DNA of 64,000 nt from Streptomyces malachitofuscus (GTDB taxonomy: Bacteria > Actinomycetota > Actinomycetes > Streptomycetales > Streptomycetaceae), in contig NZ_BMUF01000001.1 in NCBI RefSeq assembly GCF_014650055.1, positions 620,001 to 684,000 on the forward strand, written 5' to 3'. The notes beneath the pieces were generated by a model. It ran no database searches, was not told the origin of the DNA, and was given only the letters and a program-made list of their open reading frames with translations. The position numbers were made by a program, and so were the translations under genes. Every line of letters starts with the position of its first letter. Position 1 is the stretch's first letter. Positions 57,228-64,000 of this stretch are shown piece after piece.

Positions 57228-57572
57228 GTGGACATCAAGACCGCCTCAGCCCTCCGCCGCCTCCGCCTGGTCTCGGCCCCCGAAGCGATCTCGTTCCTGC
57301 TGCTGCTCGTCTGCTCGGTCCTGAAGCGGACCACGGACTTCAACGCCGTCCCGGTGATGGGCGCGGTCCACGGTTTCCTCTTCGTCCTGTACGTGCTCTT
57401 CTGGGCGGACGCCTGGAACCGCGCCAAGTGGTCGCTGGGGACCGCCGCCTTCTACTTCGCGATGTCGGTCCTGCCCGCCGGCGGCTTCTTCGCCGACCGC
57501 CGGCTCAAGCGTGAGGCCGAGGACGCGGTGATCGCCTCCCGCGCCCGCACCGAGGGCGTGGTGAACGCATGA
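57228..57572 (+). CDS. DUF3817 membrane protein 1
   Basis: 114 residues with three membrane segments ('[15 protein letters not shown]', '[20 protein letters not shown]', '[21 protein letters not shown]'), the pattern of the DUF3817 family (MSMEG-type small membrane proteins). GTG 57228 has GAAGGTGA upstream. The stop overlaps the start of the next gene (ATGA), so they form a two-gene operon. Confidence 0.87.
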   Translation: MDIKTASALRRLRLVSAPEAISFLLLLVCSVLKRTTDFNAVPVMGAVHGFLFVLYVLFWADAWNRAKWSLGTAAFYFAMSVLPAGGFFADRRLKREAEDAVIASRARTEGVVNA

Positions 57573-57871
57573 TCGTCGCCTTCTCGGTGACACCGCTGGG
57601 CGTCGGCGAGGACGTGGGGGAGTACGTCGCCGACGCCGTGCGGGTGGTGCGCGAGTCGGGGCTGCCGAACCGCACCGACGCCATGTTCACCTCCGTCGAA
57701 GGTGAGTGGGACGAGGTGATGGACGTGGTCAGACGTGCCGTCGCCGCGGTGGAGGAGCGCGCGCCGCGTGTCTCCCTGGTCCTCAAGGCGGACATCCGCC
57801 CGGGTGTGGCGGACGGTCTCACGTCCAAGGTGGAGACCGTCGAGCGGCACCTGGCGCAGCGCGAGGGGTGA
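57569..57871 (+). CDS. MTH1187-family thiamine-binding-like protein
   Basis: 100-residue ferredoxin-like fold: '[24 protein letters not shown]' and '[19 protein letters not shown]'. The family (MTH1187/YkoF-related) binds thiamine or related small molecules as a tetramer and may be a carrier or sensor. Coupled by ATGA to the DUF3817 gene, which might be its membrane partner (inference). Confidence 0.87.
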   Translation: MIVAFSVTPLGVGEDVGEYVADAVRVVRESGLPNRTDAMFTSVEGEWDEVMDVVRRAVAAVEERAPRVSLVLKADIRPGVADGLTSKVETVERHLAQREG

Positions 57872-57932
57872 CCGCGGACCGATGAGTGAGACAGGGCTGA
57901 CCGACATATGACCGGCCGATAGGGTCTGCTCC

Positions 57933-58442
57933 GTGCCGAAGCCGCTCAGTCTCTCGTTCGATCCCATCGCCCGCGCCGACGAGCTCTGGAAGCAGCGCTG
58001 GGGAAGCGTGCCGTCGATGGCCGCGATCACCTCGATCATGCGGGCGCATCAGATCCTGCTGGCCGAGGTCGACGCGGTGGTCAAGCCGTACGGACTCACG
58101 TTCGCGCGGTACGAGGCCCTGGTGCTGCTGACCTTCTCCAAGTCGGGTGAGCTGCCGATGTCCAAGATCGGCGAACGGCTCATGGTGCATCCCACGTCGG
58201 TGACGAACACCGTGGACCGCCTGGTGCGCTCGGGCCTGGTGGCCAAGCGCCCCAACCCCAACGACGGCCGCGGCACCCTCGCGACCATCACCGACAAGGG
58301 GCGCGAGGTGGTCGAGGCCGCCACCCGCGACCTGATGGCGATGGACTTCGGCCTGGGCGCCTACGACGCCGAGGAGTGCGCCGAACTCTTCGCCATGCTC
58401 CGCCCGCTGCGGCTCGCGGCGGGGGACTTCCAGGAGGACTGA
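57933..58442 (+). CDS. MarR-family transcriptional regulator
   Basis: 169 residues with 'GLTFARYEALVLLTFSKSGEL', recognition helix 'HPTSVTNTVDRLVRSGLV' and wing 'RPNPNDGRGTLATITDKG'. TAGGGT at 57919-57924 with CTGACC 16 nt upstream (57897-57902) ends 8 nt before GTG 57933 and there is no good ribosome site, so the mRNA is probably leaderless. Targets may include the adjacent DUF3817 genes or icmA; this is inference from position. Confidence 0.9.
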   Translation: MPKPLSLSFDPIARADELWKQRWGSVPSMAAITSIMRAHQILLAEVDAVVKPYGLTFARYEALVLLTFSKSGELPMSKIGERLMVHPTSVTNTVDRLVRSGLVAKRPNPNDGRGTLATITDKGREVVEAATRDLMAMDFGLGAYDAEECAELFAMLRPLRLAAGDFQED

Positions 58443-58485
58443 CCCGGGGCAAGATCTCCCGGAACGGCCCGTTACGCTCGACTCC

Positions 58486-58818
58486 ATGAAGAAGAGCGTG
58501 CTCACCCGCTACCGGATCATGGCCTATGTCACCGGTGTCCTCCTCGTCGCGCTGACCTTTGGCATGATCGGCAAGTACGCGCTCGACATGGGCGGGGCCG
58601 CCGACTTCACCCAGGTGGTCAGCATCGCCCACGGCTGGCTCTACGTCGTCTACCTGATCTTCGCGTTCGACCTCGGTTCCAAGGCGAAGTGGCCGGTGAA
58701 GAAGCAGCTCTGGGTGCTGCTGGCCGGCACGGTTCCCACGGCCGCGTTCTTCGTGGAGCGCAAGATCAGCCGTGAGCTGGAGACCAAGGTCGCCGACGAG
58801 GCCCCCGCGGTCGCGTAA
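58486..58818 (+). CDS. DUF3817 membrane protein 2
   Basis: 110 residues with three membrane segments ('IMAYVTGVLLVALTFGMIG', 'IAHGWLYVVYLIFAFDLG', 'QLWVLLAGTVPTAAFFVE'), paralogous to the protein at 57228. TACGCT 58473-58478 lies 7 nt before ATG 58486, again a leaderless arrangement. The MarR gene separates the two paralogues. Confidence 0.87.
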   Translation: MKKSVLTRYRIMAYVTGVLLVALTFGMIGKYALDMGGAADFTQVVSIAHGWLYVVYLIFAFDLGSKAKWPVKKQLWVLLAGTVPTAAFFVERKISRELETKVADEAPAVA

Positions 58819-58860
58819 CGCGTCTCACCGCCGTACGGAGCAGCGTGCGGCGGTCTCCCA

Positions 58861-58890
58861 TCGACATTTACTTGGACGTCCTAGTAAATT
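58861..58890 (+). promoter_or_regulatory. icmA promoter with an embedded 24-bp near-perfect palindrome
   Basis: The palindrome 58866-58889 consists of ATTTACT and AGTAAAT (58866-58872, 58883-58889) around the fully symmetric GGACGTCC (58874-58881); only the T/T pair at 58873/58882 breaks symmetry. TCGACA 58861-58866 and TAAATT 58885-58890 have 18-nt spacing and can be the -35 and -10 boxes, so a bound repressor would cover the promoter. The -10 box ends 7 nt before the ATG, predicting a leaderless mRNA. Confidence 0.7.
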
Positions 58891-58897
58891 CGAGGGT

Positions 58898-60598
58898 ATG
58901 GACGCTGACGCCATCGACGAGGGCCGCCGACGCTGGCAGGCCCGGTACGACGCCGCACGCAAGCGCGACGCGGATTTCACCACGCTCTCCGGCGATCCCG
59001 TGGAGCCGGTGTACGGTCCCCGGCCCGGGGACACCTACGAGGGGTTCGAGCGGATCGGCTGGCCCGGTGAGTACCCCTTCACCCGCGGTCTGTATCCGAC
59101 CGGCTACCGGGGGCGGACGTGGACCATCCGGCAGTTCGCCGGGTTCGGCAACGCCGAGCAGACCAACGAGCGCTACAAGATGATCCTCGGCAACGGCGGA
59201 GGCGGCCTCTCCGTCGCCTTCGACATGCCGACGCTCATGGGCCGCGACTCCGACGACCCGCGCTCGCTGGGCGAGGTCGGCCACTGCGGGGTGGCGATCG
59301 ACTCGGCGGCCGACATGGAGGTGCTGTTCCGGGACATCCCGCTCGGTGACGTCACCACCTCGATGACCATCAGCGGGCCCGCCGTGCCCGTCTTCTGCAT
59401 GTATCTCGTCGCCGCCGAGCGCCAGGGCGTCGATCCGGGCGTGCTCAACGGCACGCTGCAGACGGACATCTTCAAGGAGTACATCGCGCAGAAGGAGTGG
59501 CTGTTCCAGCCCGAGCCTCATCTGCGCCTCATCGGCGACCTGATGGAGCACTGCGCCGCCGGCATCCCCGCGTACAAGCCGCTCTCGGTCTCCGGCTACC
59601 ACATCCGCGAGGCCGGGGCGACGGCAGCGCAGGAGCTGGCGTACACGCTGGCGGACGGCTTCGGGTACGTGGAGCTGGGGCTCAGCCGCGGGCTGGACGT
59701 CGACGTCTTCGCGCCCGGGCTGTCCTTCTTCTTCGACGCGCACGTCGACTTCTTCGAGGAGATCGCCAAGTTCCGTGCCGCCCGCCGCATCTGGGCGCGC
59801 TGGATGCGGGACGTGTACGGCGCGAAGAGCGAGAAGGCGCAGTGGCTGCGGTTCCACACGCAGACCGCCGGTGTCTCGCTGACCGCGCAGCAGCCGTACA
59901 ACAACGTCGTCCGCACGGCCGTGGAGGCGCTGGCCGCGGTGCTCGGCGGGACCAACTCGCTGCACACCAACGCCCTCGACGAGACCCTCGCCCTCCCCAG
60001 CGAGCAGGCCGCCGAGATCGCCCTGCGCACCCAGCAGGTGCTGATGGAGGAGACCGGCGTCGGCAACGTCGCGGACCCGCTGGGCGGTTCCTGGTACGTC
60101 GAGCAGCTCACGGACCGGATCGAGGCGGACGCCGAGAAGATCTTCGAGCAGATCAAGGAGCGCGGCCTGCGCGCCCACCCGGACGGCAAGCACCCGATCG
60201 GGCCGATCACCTCCGGCATCCTGCGCGGCATCGAGGACGGCTGGTTCACCGGCGAGATCGCCGAGTCGGCGTTCCGCTACCAGCAGGCGCTGGAGAAGGG
60301 CGACAAGCGGGTCGTGGGCGTCAACGTCCACACCGGGTCGGTCACCGGCGACCTGGAGATCCTGCGGGTCAGCCACGAGGTGGAGCGCGAGCAGGTCCGG
60401 CTGCTCGGCGAGCGCAAGGCCGCCCGCGACGACGCGAAGGTGCGCGGCGCGCTCGACGCCATGGTCGCGGCGGCGCGCTCCGGCACCAACATGATCGAGC
60501 CCATGCTCGACGCCGTACGCGCGGAGGCGACGCTCGGCGAGATCTGCGGCGTGCTGCGCGACGAGTGGGGCGTGTACACGGAGCCGGCCGGCTTCTGA
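58898..60598 (+). CDS. icmA: Isobutyryl-CoA mutase large subunit (methylmalonyl-CoA mutase family)
   Basis: With the small B12-binding subunit IcmB, interconverts isobutyryl-CoA and n-butyryl-CoA. 566 residues, exactly the size of IcmA, lacking the C-terminal cobalamin-binding domain (no DxHxxG). '[21 protein letters not shown]' begins the substrate barrel, followed by '[15 protein letters not shown]', '[19 protein letters not shown]' and '[22 protein letters not shown]'. ATG 58898 matches this start; an upstream open frame to 58772 lies outside the family. No icmB is in the window, so the partner must be encoded elsewhere. It supplies butyryl-CoA from valine for polyketide and fatty acid synthesis. 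Confidence 0.93.
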   Translation: MDADAIDEGRRRWQARYDAARKRDADFTTLSGDPVEPVYGPRPGDTYEGFERIGWPGEYPFTRGLYPTGYRGRTWTIRQFAGFGNAEQTNERYKMILGNGGGGLSVAFDMPTLMGRDSDDPRSLGEVGHCGVAIDSAADMEVLFRDIPLGDVTTSMTISGPAVPVFCMYLVAAERQGVDPGVLNGTLQTDIFKEYIAQKEWLFQPEPHLRLIGDLMEHCAAGIPAYKPLSVSGYHIREAGATAAQELAYTLADGFGYVELGLSRGLDVDVFAPGLSFFFDAHVDFFEEIAKFRAARRIWARWMRDVYGAKSEKAQWLRFHTQTAGVSLTAQQPYNNVVRTAVEALAAVLGGTNSLHTNALDETLALPSEQAAEIALRTQQVLMEETGVGNVADPLGGSWYVEQLTDRIEADAEKIFEQIKERGLRAHPDGKHPIGPITSGILRGIEDGWFTGEIAESAFRYQQALEKGDKRVVGVNVHTGSVTGDLEILRVSHEVEREQVRLLGERKAARDDAKVRGALDAMVAAARSGTNMIEPMLDAVRAEATLGEICGVLRDEWGVYTEPAGF

Positions 60599-60623
60599 AC
60601 CAGCCGCGCCGGCACGGCAACCC

Positions 60624-60657
60624 GGCAGGCGCGGTGTCGACGGACACCGTGCCTGCC
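60624..60657 (+). terminator. Terminator after icmA
   Basis: GGCAGGCGCGGTGTC 60624-60638 pairs with GACACCGTGCCTGCC 60643-60657 around GACG, with one G-T wobble, 26 bp after the stop codon. The remaining gap to 60865 holds nothing I can identify. Confidence 0.85.
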
Positions 60658-60865
60658 GCCGCGTTGTGCGGCCGGGGGCCGCTCCGGCTTCCCGGGGTGG
60701 CCTGCTTGGAGGGTGACGGATGCCGCCGGGCGGTTGATGCCTGCCGTCAGTACCGCGGCCGTGTCCCGCGGCGGACCAGGTCGGGCGCTGAACGGCGGGC
60801 GTACGGCTCAGTCGGATCGTGCGAACCCCGCGCGGGGCGCCGGTGCCGTGTCATGCGGCCGGAGG

Positions 60866-61906
60866 TCAGGCGGACAGCAGCACGACGCCGGCGTACGACA
60901 GTCCGGCCACGACCACCCACGCCCCCAGGCCCAGGGCCGCGACGCGGGCGCCCGTGCGGGTCAGGGCCCGCAGGTCGACCGCGCTGCCCAGACCGAACAG
61001 GGCGGCGGCGAGCAGGAGTTCCTGAGCGATGTGGGCCGCCTCCAGGGCCGGTGCGGGCAGCAGGCCCGTGCTGCGCAGCGCCACGGCGGCGAGGAACCCG
61101 ACGACGAACACGGGGACCAGCGGCACACGCTTCGCACCCGGGACGCGGCCCTTGCCGCGCCGGACGCCCAGGGCGACCGCCGCGACGATCGGGGCGAGCA
61201 GGGCCACCCGCATCAGCTTCACCAGCACCGCCTCGCCGAGCGCCGCACCGCCCGCCGTCTGCGCGGTGGCGACCACCTGCCCGACGTCGTGCACGCTCGC
61301 GCCGGTCCAGCGCCCGAACTCGGCGTCGCTCAGCCCGAGCACGCCCTGCAGCAGTGGCAGCACCGCGATGGCGAGCGTTCCGCAGAGGGTCACCAGGGCG
61401 ACCGAGGTGGCCGCGTCCCGCTCGTCGCTGCCCCGGGCCTCGCCCACCGCGCCGATCGCCGACGCCCCGCACACCGCGTACCCGGCGGCGATCAGCAGGG
61501 GCTGGTCGCCGGGCAGTCCAAGGCGTCTGCCGAGCCACCAGGTGCCCAGCAGCGTGACCGTCACGACGCCGAGCACCATGAGGACGGTGGCCCAGCCCAG
61601 GGCGCGGATGTCGGCGAAGGCGAGCCGCAGCCCGAGGAGCACGATCCCGGCCCGCATCAGCCGCTTGCCGACGAACGACAGCCCCGGCCGCGCGGAGGTC
61701 CGCACGACCGACCGCAGCCGGGGCAGATGCGCCGCCACGACGCCCAGCACCACGGCCGCGGTGAGCATCGGCACCCCGGGCAGCACCCGGTGCACGCACC
61801 ACGCCACGGCGACCGCGAGTGCCGCGAGGGCGAGTCCGGGCCGGCGGGACGCAGGCGCGGCGACCTCCTGGGACGGCCGTGCGGGCCGTTTGTCCAGCAG
61901 CGCCAT
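60866..61906 (-). CDS. YeiH/UPF0324-type putative sulfate or sulfite exporter
   Basis: 346 residues with about ten membrane segments. 'KRLMRAGIVLLGLRLAFADI', 'AGYAVCGASAIGAVGEA' and 'GASVHDVGQVVATAQTAG' are the conserved blocks of the family (the Cys-Gly-Ala-Ser-Ala loop and His-Asp). Homologues are proposed to export sulfite or sulfate formed during taurine or cysteine breakdown. It begins inside the stop of the cysteine-dioxygenase gene (TGATG), linking it to sulfur oxidation. Confidence 0.88.
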   Translation of the reverse strand: MALLDKRPARPSQEVAAPASRRPGLALAALAVAVAWCVHRVLPGVPMLTAAVVLGVVAAHLPRLRSVVRTSARPGLSFVGKRLMRAGIVLLGLRLAFADIRALGWATVLMVLGVVTVTLLGTWWLGRRLGLPGDQPLLIAAGYAVCGASAIGAVGEARGSDERDAATSVALVTLCGTLAIAVLPLLQGVLGLSDAEFGRWTGASVHDVGQVVATAQTAGGAALGEAVLVKLMRVALLAPIVAAVALGVRRGKGRVPGAKRVPLVPVFVVGFLAAVALRSTGLLPAPALEAAHIAQELLLAAALFGLGSAVDLRALTRTGARVAALGLGAWVVVAGLSYAGVVLLSA

Positions 61907-62496
61907 CAGCGGTCCGCAGGCTGTGGATAGACCCGGCGGACGCTGGTGCCGAAGCGGGATATGTCGGCGCCGTAGACGTGCAGGGATATCGCCGTTCCGG
62001 GCCCGTCGTTCCGGACCCGGTGGATGTCCCCGGGCGGGGCGAAGCCGCAGACCTCGCCGCGCTCGTTGACCATGTCGGCGGTGGCGACGAGCCGTGCGCC
62101 GTCGTCCGGGCCGGCGGCCGGCAGCAGCCGGTAGCGCCGCTCGTGCTCCCGGCCCTCGTGGACGCCGGTGGTGCACCAGGCGATGTGGTCGTGCACCGAG
62201 GTGCCCTGGCCGGGCAGCCAGACCAGGGCGACGACGGAGAAGCTGCCGTCGTGCTCGGCGTGCAGCAGGTGCTGCCGGTAGTGCTCCGGGTCGCTCTCGC
62301 ACTGCCCGGGGGTGAGCAGGTCGGGAGCGCCCAGGTGCGGGGCGAGGCACTCGCCGACGAGATGGGCCGTGGGGTCGGGCGGCAGTCCGCGGCCGACGGT
62401 GGCTCTGATGTCCGCGATCAGGGTGGCGAGGCGTGCGGTGGGGCGCGGGACGGTGAAGGCGTCCGGGAGGCTCGTGGCACCGGGAGCGGGAGGCAT
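61906..62496 (-). CDS. Cysteine dioxygenase-like cupin protein
   Basis: Oxidises cysteine to cysteine sulfinate with non-haem Fe(II). The 196-residue cupin has the three-His metal set H102, H104 ('VHDHIAW') and H159 ('GDIHRVRN'), and 'SLHVYG' near the end, as in bacterial CDOs. No clear ribosome site precedes ATG 62496. One-base overlap with the exporter gene. The Cys-Tyr crosslink of mammalian CDO cannot be confirmed. Confidence 0.88.
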   Translation of the reverse strand: MPPAPGATSLPDAFTVPRPTARLATLIADIRATVGRGLPPDPTAHLVGECLAPHLGAPDLLTPGQCESDPEHYRQHLLHAEHDGSFSVVALVWLPGQGTSVHDHIAWCTTGVHEGREHERRYRLLPAAGPDDGARLVATADMVNERGEVCGFAPPGDIHRVRNDGPGTAISLHVYGADISRFGTSVRRVYPQPADR

Positions 62497-62590
62497 GGCA
62501 GGAGCGTCGGCCGGGAGGACGCATCACGTCCAACGCGAGTTTCTTCGCCTTTCCCAAGCACCGCTTATGGATCGGCCCGTCCGGCGGGGC

Positions 62591-63496
62591 TCAGCAGCCG
62601 TCCTTCGCGGCCGCCACCGCCTTCAGCCCCTCCAGTACGCGCGCCGTCGCCGGTATCCGCAGGTGCTCGGGCAGGACGTAGGCGGAGATCTTGCGCCGGG
62701 AGACGGGCCGCAGCGGCCGGCCGGCGACCTTCGGGTGGCGCATGAAGTTCAGGACGAGCGAGGGGAGCATGGCGACCCCCAGCCCCTCGGCGACCAGGCT
62801 CTGCACGGCGAGGTTGTCGTCGGTCATGAACGCGATGTCGGGGACGAACCCCTCCTCCGCGCACTCGTGGAGCAGATTGGCCCGGCAGCGCGGGCAGCCG
62901 GCGATCCAGCGCTCCTGGGCCAGATCCGTGAGCCGGACCGCCCGCCGCCGGGCCAGCGGGTGCCCGGCCGGCAGCAGCACGGTCAGCTGGTCCTCCAGCA
63001 GCGGTATCTCCACCAGCCCTTCCGGAACCTGTTCGTGCAGTCCGGGATAGGTGAACGCCAGCGAGATGTCGCACTCGCCCCGGGTGAGCCGCCGCAGCGA
63101 CTCGGGCGGCTCGTTCTCCAGCAGGTCGACGCGGAGCGCGGGATGGTCGACGGTCAGCCGGGCCAGGGTCTCGGGGATCAGGGTGGAGTTGGCGCTGGGG
63201 AAGGCGCACAGGCGGACCCGTCCGGCGCGCAGCCGCGTGAGGGCGTTCATCTGCTCCTGCGCGGCGGACATGGCGTCGAGAATGACCGAGGTGTGCCGGG
63301 CCAGTGCCTCACCGGCCTCGGTGAGCCGCAGACCACGGCCCACCCGGACGAACAGGGCGGAGCCGGTGTCCCGCTCCAGGGCCTTCATCTGCTGTGTGAT
63401 CGCCGGCTGGGTGTAGCCGAGGGCACGTGCGGCGGCCGAGTAGGAGCCGGTCCTGACCACCTCGTGGAACGTCTTGATGTGCCGGGAATCGAACAC
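62591..63496 (-). CDS. LysR-family transcriptional regulator
   Basis: 301 residues: N-terminal helix-turn-helix 'GSYSAAARALGYTQPAITQQ' and a two-lobed effector domain. The effector region contains 'GCPRCRANLLHECAEEGF', a CxxC with a third Cys, possibly redox or metal sensitive. GTG 63496 is chosen since TATGAT lies 6 nt upstream, fitting a leaderless mRNA, and the protein then starts in the family position. It lies upstream of the CDO-exporter pair on the same strand (94-bp gap) and may control it. Confidence 0.9.
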   Translation of the reverse strand: MFDSRHIKTFHEVVRTGSYSAAARALGYTQPAITQQMKALERDTGSALFVRVGRGLRLTEAGEALARHTSVILDAMSAAQEQMNALTRLRAGRVRLCAFPSANSTLIPETLARLTVDHPALRVDLLENEPPESLRRLTRGECDISLAFTYPGLHEQVPEGLVEIPLLEDQLTVLLPAGHPLARRRAVRLTDLAQERWIAGCPRCRANLLHECAEEGFVPDIAFMTDDNLAVQSLVAEGLGVAMLPSLVLNFMRHPKVAGRPLRPVSRRKISAYVLPEHLRIPATARVLEGLKAVAAAKDGC

Positions 63497-63502
63497 CCGG
63501 GC

Positions 63503-63508
63503 ATCATA
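63503..63508 (-). promoter_or_regulatory. -10 box of the LysR gene
   Basis: TATGAT on the minus strand is a near-consensus -10 box ending 6 nt before GTG 63496. I see no good -35 box at 16-18 nt, so an activator may be needed. Confidence 0.55.
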
Positions 63509-63555
63509 AGCAGCTTTTGGGGGGTCGCCGTCGCCCGCCGCCGGGGCGGTGCCCG

Positions 63556-64000
63556 TCACGGCTTGCGCGCCACCGCCCCGTAGAGCGAGATCACGGCGCC
63601 GGCGTCGGTGCTCTCGTCCACGGCGAGCTCGGGATGCCAGTCGGTCACCTGGACGAGACCGGGCTCCACGAAGTCGAGCCCCTCGAAGAAGCGGGCGACC
63701 TCCGCGCGGCCGCGGGGCGCGAGCGTGACACCGCCCGCCCGGTACATCGCGACCCCGCGGCCGACCGCCTCGGGGTCGAAGTCGGCGGTGAGCTGGGACA
63801 GCACCAGGTAGCTGCCGGAGGGAAGGGCGTCGACGAGGCGCGCCACCAGGGCGTGGGGGTCGTCCTCGTCGCCGAGGAAGTGCGTCAGCGCCACGAGGGA
63901 CAGGGCCACGGGACGGGCGAGGTCCAGGCTCTCGCGGGCCCGGCGCAGGATGAGCTCCGGCTCACGCACATCGGCCTGGACGTAGTCGGTGACGCCCTCG
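63556..64000 (-). CDS. SAM-dependent methyltransferase, DUF574 family (5' end outside window)
   Basis: Only the C-terminal 147 residues are present; the frame is open through base 64000. 'DYVQADVREPELIL' is the SAM-site acidic strand region, and 'LSLVALTHFLGDEDDPHALVARL', 'LVLSQLTADFDPEAV' and 'FFEGLDFVEPGLVQVTDW' are typical of the DUF574 (Methyltransf_19) family, which is expanded in Streptomyces, often near regulators, with unknown substrates. It ends 60 bp upstream of the LysR start on the same strand. Confidence 0.88.
   Translation of the reverse strand, partial: EGVTDYVQADVREPELILRRARESLDLARPVALSLVALTHFLGDEDDPHALVARLVDALPSGSYLVLSQLTADFDPEAVGRGVAMYRAGGVTLAPRGRAEVARFFEGLDFVEPGLVQVTDWHPELAVDESTDAGAVISLYGAVARKP

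Noticed and set aside
58819..58897. Cobalamin riboswitch before icmA
   Set aside because: The leader is too short and no B12-box is seen; the -10 box is next to the start codon.

Overview
This window is a contiguous piece of chromosomal core DNA from a Streptomyces or a very close relative. The evidence is very high GC in the third codon position, frequent GTG and TTG starts, Rho with a long Arg/Gly/Asp-rich insert, the tip-growth coiled-coil proteins FilP and Scy, the regulator AbsC, and a gene order that matches from memory the S. coelicolor SCO5352-SCO5415 interval. I see no phage, transposon, tRNA, rRNA or CRISPR array.

Positions 1-16431 carry the conserved actinobacterial block: an ArgS-like DALR protein (cut by the window edge), lysA-hom-thrC-thrB (lysine and threonine synthesis), rho, an LCP cell-wall ligase, rpmE, prfA, prmC, a threonylcarbamoyl-AMP synthase, a low-molecular-weight phosphatase homologue lacking its catalytic Cys, a divergent serine hydroxymethyltransferase and a WecA-type lipid-carrier GlcNAc-1-phosphate transferase. 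Positions 16744-24562 hold the complete ATP synthase operon atpIBEFHAGDC, with hairpins in the atpH-atpA and atpD-atpC gaps. Then come a DUF2550 membrane protein, a SnoaL-like protein, a secreted GH18 chitinase with the classic paired direct-repeat chitinase promoter, and a NarL-type two-component pair.

Positions 30407-32747 and 48452-60598 contain genes of one metabolic theme: cobalamin adenosyltransferase, 3-hydroxyacyl-CoA dehydrogenase, methylmalonyl-CoA epimerase, thiolase, the MeaB GTPase and the large subunit of isobutyryl-CoA mutase (B12-dependent acyl-CoA chemistry). Between them lie a STAS protein, a membrane-anchored NTPase with a wall-spanning tail, the mismatch endonuclease NucS, an LLM oxidoreductase, two tandem ABC transporters and the filP-scy hyphal-tip cytoskeleton pair.

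Positions 51300-64000 hold a 200-bp composite palindrome, a PepSY protein facing the two-component pair rapA1/rapA2 (both the PepSY protein and the kinase are Asp-rich outside the membrane), absC with three tandem AIM24 genes, two DUF3817 membrane proteins around a MarR gene, icmA with a near-perfect palindrome inside its promoter, and a sulfur module (cysteine dioxygenase, YeiH-type exporter) beside a LysR gene. The window ends inside a DUF574 methyltransferase gene.

Most of the window is well-known core genome, and I did not find a clearly new defence or biosynthetic system. The most useful leads are the Cys-to-Ser phosphatase next to an altered SHMT, the hairpins inside the atp operon, a possible small peptide or structured RNA at 25191, the icmA palindrome, the AIM24/AbsC cluster with a Cys/His motif, and the Asp-rich sensor pair.
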